The notes below the pieces were generated by a model, which saw only the letters and a list, made by a program, of their open reading frames with translations, searched no databases and was not told where the DNA came from. This document shows, one piece after another, positions 25,276 through 35,098 of a stretch of 64,000 nt of DNA. Both the position numbers and the translations under genes were made by a program. Location of the stretch: positions 19,782,937-19,846,936 of the forward strand of contig NC_059475.1 in NCBI RefSeq assembly GCF_018139145.2, in the 5' to 3' direction. The stretch comes from Gymnogyps californianus (Eukaryota > Chordata > Aves > Accipitriformes > Cathartidae). The stretch's first letter is position 1. The number at the start of each line of letters is the position of its first letter.

Positions 25276-25671
25276 CATTTTAACACAGTCTGGTGTTAAT
25301 TTTCTAAGTTTTTCTATGTAATTCCTGAATCTAAGCAACTACTTCAAAAATGAGAAGTCCTTTTGTTTCAAAATTATCAGTAACAGACAAGTTCTAAACA
25401 GAAAATAATTGGTTTTGTGTCTAAGTATTTTGTTACACTGTAAACCTCATCTCCCGGTATTTTCTGAATTGTTACCGACTATCACATAATTTTAGGTTGC
25501 CCTTAAGAGGAAACAGAAAGGGGTATAAATTTACCTGGGAATGTGTAAGCCACTTAAATAATAATAATAAAAAAAAAATCTGTAAGGAAGGATAGGTCAA
25601 ATCAAAGAGAGGTAATGAGAAATGACAAAAAAGAAGTATGCTGTGTATTTTTTTTTTTATTGTGTACACTG

Positions 25672-25699
25672 TGTGTGTGCGCACGCTTGCGCACACACA
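25672..25699. repeat. perfect 12-bp inverted repeat of alternating purine and pyrimidine
   Basis: TGTGTGTGCGCA (25672-25683), a CGCT loop and TGCGCACACACA (25688-25699) form a perfect inverted repeat. Purines and pyrimidines alternate through both arms, so the segment could form a cruciform or Z-DNA. It follows an A/T-rich stretch (about 25647-25660). No gene is next to it. Confidence 0.8.
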
Positions 25700-26620
25700 T
25701 CTTTGGGTATGTATATACTCACTGTATAGCTTGTAGTGTAGTTATTATAAAGAATACAAAAGACATTCTGTTGTAAACTTTAAAGAATATTTAATAACTT
25801 TTAAAAAATAAAATGTATATTTTAAATTTTGTTCTTTATATGAATGCACAAAAATGTATCATTGTAGTTGCAGCAACAAAATCCAAAGAACTGAGATGTG
25901 CTCATGGTGGTAAGATACTGGTGACAATCTAGGAGAATTCACAATGGAATCCAAACAAAATTTCCCATGGCGAGTCCTGACTTGTTTTCTTACTGTGAAT
26001 TGTCTAAGTCGGTATCTATGAAGATCATTCACACTTAGCAAGAATCCTTGCAGACAAAGTTAATAAAGAGTCTGGTTTTAAAATAAATGCCACAATCAAC
26101 TGCTGGTTTCTGTTGCTTACCTTTGGTGCCACATTTATAGCACAACAATGAAGCTAAGGGGTAAGTGAATGGCTTCAACTTTCTCCATGCTAACAACCTA
26201 CCTCCTGTCTTTCTTATTTATGAATGGGGGAAGAGGCAGCCAGGAGCCATGTGCACTGAAAGATGTAACCAGTTCTTAATTAGTTTGTGAGAACTGAGGG
26301 GTTTGGGTGGATTTGCATAGCAGCCGTATTGCTGATGTGAGATAGAATATTTTTACAGCTTCTGTGCTGTTCTTTCCTCTCCATATTATAAATCATACAA
26401 TGCTGCATTCAAATGGTAATTATTAAATGGAAGAATAAACCTTTGCAAGTTTATATTATTTGAGGGGGAGGAACAAAGGAGTATTCGTAGAACAGGAACT
26501 GGAGTGAATTTCAGTGATTGTGCACTATAAGATGTGGAGCTAAATAATTCCGGTGTACAAGCAATAAGATTTGGCTGCTACTGACAGTTACTGTACAGGA
26601 AAATAAACCATATTTGATTA

Positions 26621-26640
26621 AATATATATATGTATATATA
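26621..26640. repeat. (AT)n microsatellite with one interruption
   Basis: This is alternating A and T with one G; no element is attached. Confidence 0.75.
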
Positions 26641-29600
26641 TTATTATAATTGTCAGGATGAAAAGCCAGAAGCATATTGGACTGAATCTAAAAGCTAAAT
26701 CCTGATGTTGCTGAATTCAGTAGGTCCAGCCATGCACCCTGTGCCTTCACATCTTGTTATTACACAGAAAGAGCAATGAGTATAAATTAGGAGTGCTCTC
26801 CTTCAATGTCTTTGTTGCCTTTGGTTCTGTCTTTAATGTAAATGTATTGAGTCCTCCTTCATCTTTAAAGATAAGTGAAAATAATATAAAAGACTTTACT
26901 AAAAGTGACAAAACACTAATGGAAGCAATTGGAATGACTTCTGTGTTGCTCTGCATACATACAATATAAGCAGCCTTTTAAATGGGTATTATGTACTACA
27001 GGGTATTTATTTATAATCAACCAGTTCAACAGGAAGTTTTATGCATAATATGGAACTATCTTTTTTTTTGTTTTTTAAAAAAAAAGATTGTTGCTGTTAT
27101 GTATCACAAAATATTCTGACCTCATCAGCAGAGAAAGGATGCAATGCTTTTAAAAAGAAAATATGATAAGTCTGAAGCTTGTTATATGCAGTATGTTCAG
27201 AGGTTTGGAATTGGATTGTGCTAGTAATGCTTTAAGCACCATAACATCTGTTTGTCCTGTGTAAAGAGAGTTAATAACGTCAAATATAGAAAATAGTCCA
27301 GTTCAAATTATAAACAAGTTGCAGTAGCATCTCAGTTGGCAGTGTAAGGGTAGTGTTTAAAAAAAGAATTATTAGCAGCAATGTGTGGTCTGTTGGGTTT
27401 TTTGTTTGTTTTGTTTGTTTTTTCTTTCAGCAGTTAGTGCTGTATGTTTCTGTTGCAGGGACTGGGATTTACAAAGTGAGTATTGCTTATACTCCGTACA
27501 GATACATGTTTTTGAAAACCAAGGCAGTTTATCTTGTTGTAAAGACACCTAAACTATGGAAAATTATTAGAGGGAACCACAAAGCGTGGCTTGTCTTCAG
27601 TCTCTGTTTCTCATTTTGTTTCTTCTGTAGGTTTAGCTGAAGTCTAACAGTCTTCTCTAAGAGCTCAGCACATATTATTGGAAGACTCACAGGATGAGGG
27701 TTTGTGATCTCTCCCTACACCACCATCAGGCAAATTGGTGACAGTTGCCCTCTGTGGGAGCTCTGTTGCACAATGGTTTGCTCTTACCAACTGCGCCATC
27801 ATCAGCCTGCTGTCTCTGTGTTAATTTTTAATGGCAGGGATCACTGCAAGTAGGTAGACTTGTCTACCTTTTATCTTTCTTAAAAATAAATGTTTTATTA
27901 ATGTATTCATCACTCTGTTATGCTGCTTCTCAGTGATGGAAACTGAGCTGTCAGCAGGAGCACCTGTGTGTACAAACTATCAACAATGGCAAGAACTAAT
28001 GGTACATCTAACCTGGAATTGTGTCTATGCAGGTAAGAAAGGAACAGAGTGGAGAAAGGGAAGGAACAAACTTACACCATCTTTCAAAGAGCAGGACTGT
28101 TGGCAGGTCAGCCTGGGCTCAGGAAGCAGAGAGCATTGAGACTGCTGACTGTAACACCAAGAGTAAGTCTCTTGCTTGGGGTACAGGATGCCTGTGTGGG
28201 GGCTACTCACTCGGTTTAACCTCTGTCTTGGGTTGAGGTCTGTCAACATTTGTCAAGGCTTGTTAGCATGGCAGTAAAATCCTTTAGTGGTGGTGAGGTT
28301 GCTGTGCGTGATTGGGAAGCCATGTAAAATGCACACAAGTAATACATTACTTTCATCTTAGCCTGCACAGCTAAATGCCCCGTGCTACAGAGGTTGATGC
28401 ATAAAGGTGAGGCGTAAGATTTTGGAAGGTACTTGCTCTTTCACACACCACACTGTCCTAAGCACTTCCCCACAAAACATGGAGTAGTTTGGGCCTGAGG
28501 GTGAGAAGACTGCAGGAAATCAGCGAAGAGGGAAAAAACCCAAAACCTAAGCAGTGAGAGTAGTATTTGTCAATGGTACAGGTCCAGAAAAGGGTTACTT
28601 ATGGGTGTTAAGGAGATTGTTTAATAGGCTGTGGGTTGGTGAGTCCAGCTTTACTGCTGGAAATTGCCTTTAAATAAAAGTAAGCAAAATCCCACTCATA
28701 GCTGAGACCTGCTGTTGTAAGCACTAAAGGTACAGGGTAACTTTTTTTGCCTGAACTTGATGCATGCTTCTAGTCTGTCACAGTAGGAATGGCTGCATTG
28801 AGCTTTCTGGGAAAAGAGGGCGCCGTGGTTGTCTCTCTGGTCTATTGTCGGTGGCTGAGAGGTCCTCAAAGGCTGACTGCAGGGAGCAGGCCAGCTGCAT
28901 TGCTCTGTTTGCCTGTTCCCTGCTGTGTCCTTTCCCTGGAGTGCTTCAGCTTCTCCCTGTCACATGTGCATTATCTGGGGCTGCTTGCTGATGGGGAATT
29001 GTTTGTTTGAACAATAGGAAACATCTGATTCTTAACCTCATCACTAGAAAGTGTGTACAGAAGGGTACTACATAAATTACTTCAGTTACCAATGCAGGGA
29101 GGGGAAATCGGACAACTGGTGGTGGTTTTCCGGCTAAGGGAAGTTATGATTTTGATTTCTGCAAATTCCAGAAAGCTTTGGGCATATTCCAGCCAACAGC
29201 CAGGCAGTGCAAGATGGGTCTGAAAAACAGAACTCGGAAGTGACTCCATTCTAACAAAGACTGATGTGTCTTGGCTGTTGTAAGCACGCAGCTGGGGCAA
29301 AAAAAAAAGCTAGGCATAAAAACATCTGAAGTCTTAATAACTCTCAGAAAAATGAGCAATGTGCAAAAGATTTTTTCCTCAGCAAGGCAAATTCTGTTGT
29401 ACCTGCAGATGATGATATCCCAAAGTAAATTAATGAAATGGTGACATTCAGGGAAGGAACAGCTGACAGCTTTGTACAGATCTTCAGGTGTGGAAATGAG
29501 TGATATTTTTTGGCAGACTAACTTGAGACAGGGATGATAAAAAATAAAAACCATAGTAGAATGACAGAGAGTGCCCACTCACAAGTTGTTTACTGAAATG

Positions 29601-29774
29601 AAGATACAGCTGAAAGTAATTACTTGTTTCCCAGAGGTATAAGTGATAGTGCCTCCTACAAGAAATAATACTTGGTTATTTCAGTTGGAATGTAGAATGG
29701 GATAGAAAGGTTCCCTCCTTCTGAGGTTAGGTGCTGGGTATTTTCACTTCCTTTCAGAACAGTATGTAAATAAA

Positions 29775-29790
29775 TGTAATATATATTACA
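29775..29790. repeat. 16-bp perfect palindrome, AT-rich
   Basis: TGTAATATATATTACA is fully self-complementary. It lies 720 bases downstream of the TSPAN4 stop codon, possibly inside the 3' untranslated region. AT-rich palindromes of this size can arise by chance. Confidence 0.6.
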
Positions 29791-30507
29791 TATACAGTCA
29801 ACCATCTATATGCCACTGGCAATTAATAAGTGAGACCATGTCCAATATTGTTTTCCCTTAACAGCCAGATCTCACTGTACAGATTCTGATTAAAAGCCTG
29901 ACTTTGCAGCGCGTAAGATTAAAAATACTCCTTTAAAATAACATATTTCTGAAGTTGATCATCTCCTGGCTACAAAAATCATCGTGAGACACTTGGAGGC
30001 AGGGCTGCTTGATCTTGACATTTTAGCTATGTGCAAACTGTAGTGAAATTACAATTGCCTTCGGTGCTAGCTACTCTGTACCTTCTTTCCATGCTGAAGA
30101 ATACTCATTTTCTACACCCTCTCTTCTGGACTGTGAAATGCGGGAAGGCAACCTGGCAGGTGTTGCAGAGGTTGCCTCAGTGCAATCTTTTCCTAACATC
30201 AGTTTGCAGATCAGCCCCTCATAAGCAGCCTCCTTTGCCTTGCCGTAGGCCATGGAAAAGGAACCATTGCTCTTTGGAGGCTTTCTTCTGTTTAAAGACA
30301 AGGCAGCTTCTTACCTGTGCCAGTTCAAGTACTGACTTTTTCTTTTCTTTCTCCTTCAGTAAAGTGGGGTGATTCACAAAATCTTCAGAAAGATAGCATT
30401 ATACACAGTTTATAGTACAAGGGGGGTGGGGGAAGTCAGATGAATGAGCATGAAGGAGATTTCTCCTGTGTCCTTTGGAGGAGGAGCAGAAAGATTGGGA
30501 ATGGTAT

Positions 30508-30576
30508 CTATGCACAGTAGGTGTCTGCCTTGACTACCTGACAATACATGGTCATTGCAAAGGTGAGTCCGAGAAT
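30508..30576 (-). CDS. TSPAN4: TSPAN4 last coding exon with stop codon
   Basis: Read on the - strand, this 69-base exon encodes ILGLTFAMTMYCQVVKADTY followed by CA and a TAG stop (complement at 30508-30510). It matches the human TSPAN4 C-terminus residue for residue as I recall it. The hydrophobic first half completes the fourth membrane helix; the tail CQVVKADTYCA is the short cytoplasmic end, with cysteines near the membrane that in tetraspanins are often palmitoylated (inference). The acceptor is the complement of ctaa at 30577-30580 (ttag). The exon was found by protein similarity, since no long open frame covers it cleanly. Confidence 0.95.
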   Translation of the reverse strand: MLGLTFAMTMYCQVVKADTYCA

Positions 30577-33410
30577 CTAAGAGAAAGAAAAAAAACAATT
30601 TTTTTCAGTAAGTAAAAAAACCCCTATTTATTGAAACAAAAAAAAGAGAGAAAAGCATGCTTACACTGGTTTTGTTCACACATAAGAAGACACATCACAT
30701 ACTGCTTTTCCTGCCGGTTCATGTCCTTGTTCTGTTCCTAGTTTCTGTCTGCCTTTTGTCCTTATCTGTAGTGCTGTTTTACAGAATGAACAATGAGAGC
30801 ATGGGAGAGTTGATTTCTCCATGAAAAGCAGCCACCAGGTACTGGGAAGAGGTATTTTGAAACGAAATGTTTGGATGTCTTTTGCTTGAAAATGTTTTAT
30901 AGTAGCAACCCACAGCTGTGGAGCTGTGTGGTTATCTCTGTAGCTATTGCTTTGAAAGACAATCAGGTTGTTGTGGTTTACTTCATTGTACTTTACTCTT
31001 CCAAGTGTATGTGTGCACTGGTCCCTATGGGGGAATCACTGGAGACTGTCCATGTATTAATCATAACCATCAATGCCTCATCAACAATGTATGTGTCTTC
31101 CTACTCAGCCTATTCAAGAGAAGCAGCAGGGAAGGTGGTGGTTCTTCTGCCAGCTGCTGTGCTGCCTCTGGTAGATTACTTCATCAGAAAAGGGGATGGG
31201 GAAGAGAGTCTTATTTTCCTTCTAGTTGAAGTACTTGTATGAATGTACTAAGTGGTTGTTACTATTCCTTTGCAACACCACTGTAAAAATTGTCATTGAA
31301 ATAAAGGTTTGCCAGGTAGAAATTTTTTGTATGAATTCTATTTTAAGCACTTAATTTGACCACTTCAACTTTAGTCTTTACATAAATAGTAGTTCCTGTT
31401 AATGAGTATTTTGAAAGAGTATGTGAATAACACACATACTACCTTATTTATAAAGAAAAAAAATGGTTATAAAGCTGTTATCTTCTTCATTTCCCCTTTT
31501 TCCACAGTGAAATAAGATTCTTAGGCTTTAGTATGCTGTTTTGTAGTAAGCACATGCCTTTTGGAAGTATCCCCTGAACACTGCCTTCTACTTCCTAGCA
31601 AAGGAACACCTTCAGGGACAGCTGCATAATAAAACCTCAGTGGCTGAATCTGTTTTATAATGTTGAGCATGCATGACTGAAGAAGATTCTTCTGCCACAT
31701 GTGCTGTATGTCCTTCAAGTTGTGTCACGGTATGGTTCTAAATATAAGATTGTTAACATGAAAAACAAAAGCTGTCGCATGCTTAGGGCCACAACATTGT
31801 AACACCAACAGTAGAGGGAGCTCAATTCATTTTAGGTGACTGCATCAAAACTTTTGTCATCAATTAGATTCAATCATATAGTGCAGCTGGAAGACAGACT
31901 AAAAATCTTTTGTGTTCTGAGGTGTTTTCTCTGTATTTCACAGCATTTACTAGGACTATTAATTAGCATTTTTAAATTGTCTGAAGTGTTTTCTCCCGTG
32001 CAAACTAGTAATGTCTTTCTGTCAGAAAGATAGTATTCTCTTAAATACCCTAAATATAATCAAGGTCTATGAGAAGGACGCTGACATGGGCTGCTTAGTT
32101 TTTAATGCATCTTTTAAAGACTCCCTAAATGCTGAACACATGCTCAAAAGCTGTTTTTTAAAATATGTTAATATATTAACAACAGTCTTACATTGTCTCT
32201 CTGCCATATGATCTTGTGCTTATCTTTTTTCCTAAGCATATCTGCTTACTATACTGGACAACAAAAACCAAAACGCTACTGAATTTGGGCCTACGAGGAG
32301 TCAGGCACTTGCATTAATAAGTTGCAGCCAATATGTGACATATGAGAGAGTAAGATACATGCCATTCTGCCTAATCTGACATTAGTGGGAATATGAGTGG
32401 AATTCTGATCCCAGGCTCTCTCTTGCTGCTGCTAGTGTTTATACCATGCAAAATTAAAACAAAAACAAACCATGGGTTAATCTGGAGTTATATGATACTA
32501 ATTAGCTTAGCGATGCCATCCTCTCTGCTTGTATGTTGAGTATGAGAGAGAGGTGGTGCTGGAAACTAAAGCTCAGTCTTCACTGTATTCAGGAATGGGA
32601 CTCTGGGCCCTAAATGGAGGGCTGATGTAGCTGAAACAGCCTGAGCTCCAGCACAGCTTTCACCTGTGTATCCTCAAGCTAAGGTCTGTGCCATTGGGGC
32701 TACACTATGGCCACAACCACAGCAAGCTGGATTAAAGACACAGGTATGTAAGAGTAAGAGACAAGGTACTGCACTGTCGACTGATTCTTCTCTGACCCAA
32801 GTTATGCTGGAAATAACTGCATGTCAAAAATCTGATAGGCAAGTCTATGCCAATCTTACCTATCTAGTTTTCCTGCAATTAATAGAAAAGGAGCATGGTT
32901 TTATTGGCAAGGTTGAGTAATGGTAACAACATCCCAACTTTTAACTTACTCTAAGACTGAGGATGGGGTTGAAGACTTAAGCTACCTTTAGGGCTATCTT
33001 GAAGTTGGATATTTAGCCTAAGTGGATGGTCCTCTCCAGAGAATTACTGGACAAATACAGGTACCCTAGAAGGGAATTCACCCTACCCTGACTAGGCTTG
33101 GGTCTTTGGATGGTGGGGACTACCTCTCCACTGAGTCTAGTCTAAGCCTTAGATGAACCACTTGGTAAAGTGCCTGCTCTTTGCAGTGCATCATAAAACA
33201 GAAAATGTGTGCAGTAGTCCTAGTTCTGTACCTTGTACATAATACTTCAACTAAATTAAAACATAAAAGACTTACTTAAATCTTGCAGAGTTTCACACTA
33301 ACATCATGCAAAATTTGGAATTATTAAAACAGCCTTGGGCAGAGTATATCTGGATCTATGGTTACTTAGTTATGATTAATTAGGATTTGAAAATTGATAT
33401 TAAACTGTAC
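30577..33410 (-). other. TSPAN4 last intron
   Basis: This 2834-base intron runs from a gtacag donor (complement, 33405-33410) to a ttag acceptor. It contains A-rich runs at about 30587-30650. Open frames on the opposite strand (30871-31242 and 30918-31229) overlap each other in different frames and resemble no family. Confidence 0.8.
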
Positions 33411-33494
33411 CTGCACCATAGCTGTGCACAATCCAAAGATTCCCACTGCTAGTAAGTTTTCCTGGAGCCATATTTTCACTGTTTCGTAGCATGG
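33411..33494 (-). CDS. TSPAN4: TSPAN4 coding exon: end of large loop and start of membrane helix 4
   Basis: This 84-base exon (28 residues, phase 0) encodes PCYETVKIWLQENLLAVGIF followed by GLCTAMVQ. The PCYE cysteine is the last conserved cysteine of the large extracellular loop; the stretch from LLAVGIFGLCTAMVQ enters the fourth membrane helix. It differs from human TSPAN4 at only about two positions (I for V in VKIW, and M for L in TAMVQ) as I recall that sequence. The acceptor on the - strand is the complement of 33495-33496 (AG) and the donor is gtacag. Confidence 0.95.
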
Positions 33495-34966
33495 CTGGAA
33501 AAAAAACCCAGAATATTGTATTAGCCATAAATACACAGCTCTACTCCCCTGGGAATATACAGACAGAAAAGAGCCAGATCAGACTAAGCTGCTAGGTAGC
33601 CTGGATTATCATTTCAGCATTGGAGCAACTACCTTGTATTTCTGGGTTGAAGCTTCAACATGGAGTACTAATTGTAATGAGACAAAAAAGTGTACCTCCA
33701 AAATGCTGCATGAGCACTGCTCCACATAAATTGGGCCATTATTTTCTTCCTGCTTTGAATTCTGCAGTAGCGGTAACCTCATGTTCCTGGCCCAGTTTTG
33801 GGGAGGGTGGAATTGGCCCAAGTGAAACCTTTCTTTAACTAATGTGTAAATAATAAATAATGTCTGTAAGACAACCTTGTGCAAAAATTGTGCATTGTAA
33901 ACGTACATGGCCAAGAATCATTCAGCCTTCAGTTACTGGCTTTCACATATGTATAAAGGAAAAACTATTAATGCCCGCCAGAAGACACGGTGTTAACCTG
34001 CACTGATCTTCTTGGTACCTCGAATAAAATAGAAGAAGAACTTTTAAGTCCTTAAATTCAAAATTTGACTTGGAGCTACTTGAGAGGTAGAAGGGAGCCA
34101 TGTTTGGCTGGAACTCAGCCTCTGCCAGTGCCAATCCATGCATATGAAATCTCACTAGAAAGTGGCCGAGAGCTTTACTCATCTTCATAAACCATTACAA
34201 CCAGCAAAACTTCCTTATAATTCCACTTCATCAGATGGCCTTACTCCACACCCCTCCTGGGTAACTGCACAACCTGTAATTAGCACAAAGAATTGCTGAG
34301 CTAATTTCAGAGAAGAATTTAGGCTCTGACTATCTGCTCTGGAAAGATCTTGCTGAGGACATTGTAGGGAAATTATCCCATGGAGTTTTGAATTTGATTA
34401 CAGGCAAGTGCAGAAACTCACTGCAAAAAAAAATGCTGCTGGCAATTCAGTGGAACAGTTCCCACTCTCCTACTGTGCAGTGGAAGCCCCTGAACTGGGG
34501 TTCCTGGCAGGAGCAGAGCACTCCAGGCTCACACAGTCTCACAACTGCCTGGGCTTCGATAAGCTATGGCTGCTGCTCCAGGGCTTGTGCTATGTGTGTG
34601 GACAAGCCATTTGCCTTCATCTCTACCTGACTCCAGTAGGTGGGACATTAAAAAGGACAATCCTGTCATTTCCTAGCTAGACTGTGCTCCAGATCAGTGT
34701 TGGAAGGTACTTGTCTGCAATGTGAAACAACAGCTTAGAGCCTACTGAAAGGAAAGCCACCTGCCCATAAAAATAATTAAATTGACAGTTTCATTGGAGG
34801 TCACAAGCCACAGCTCAACATGAGCCTTCTGAAACCACCTGATTAAAGATGAGTAAGGGTACAACATACATACCTTATCATCTGTATAGACCTGCAAATA
34901 ACTAGCTGCCTGCCCTGTACCTGGGTTGCAAGGCAGCTGCTGAGCTGCTGCTGGAGAGCTACTCAC
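33495..34966 (-). other. TSPAN4 intron
   Basis: This 1472-base intron has a gtgagt donor (complement, 34961-34966) and a ccag acceptor. Open frames on both strands here (for example 33609-33914 on - and 34408-34680 on +) carry no known domain. No repeat recognised. Confidence 0.8.
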
Positions 34967-35098
34967 CGCTTTCCACCAGGTCCCTGGGGAATGGAGTCCA
35001 CAGTTCTCACTGAATTCTAAGCAGCAGGAGTCCGGCACCCGGGTTGTATTGTACACTTCAAACCAGTCAGTGTAGTTGGAGACTCCACAGCATCTGAA
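34967..35098 (-). CDS. TSPAN4: TSPAN4 coding exon: large extracellular loop with CCG motif
   Basis: This 132-base exon (44 residues, phase 0) begins FRCCGVSNYTDWFEVYNTTR and continues with VPDSCC, ENCG and ends GTWWKA. It carries the tetraspanin signature CCG and the PDSCC motif. With the PCY cysteine of the next exon these give the six-cysteine pattern of the large loop, expected to form three disulphides. Two N-glycosylation sequons are visible, NYT and NTT. Human TSPAN4 has the same layout with NAT at the second sequon and SESCGLHAP where this copy has SENCGLHSP. The acceptor is the complement of 35099-35100 (AG); the donor is gtgagt. Confidence 0.96.

Larger units (their letters stand above)
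21432..30507. other. gap between genes; includes probable TSPAN4 3' untranslated region at its right end
   Basis: The stretch contains poly-T (22697-22726), poly-G (24105-24129), an old LINE remnant (about 24720-25275), an inverted repeat (25672-25699) and AT-rich microsatellites. The TSPAN4 3' untranslated region must occupy its rightmost part, running leftwards from 30507, but its end is unclear: a weak TATAAA (complement at 30409-30414) and an ATTAAA (complement at 28620-28625) are the candidates I noticed. The 144-codon open frame at 29144-29578 (-) has no recognisable domain. Confidence 0.5.

Noticed and set aside
29144..29578. 144-codon open frame on the - strand downstream of TSPAN4
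   Set aside because: It lies after the TSPAN4 stop codon, probably in untranslated or intergenic sequence, and shows no known motif or splice context.
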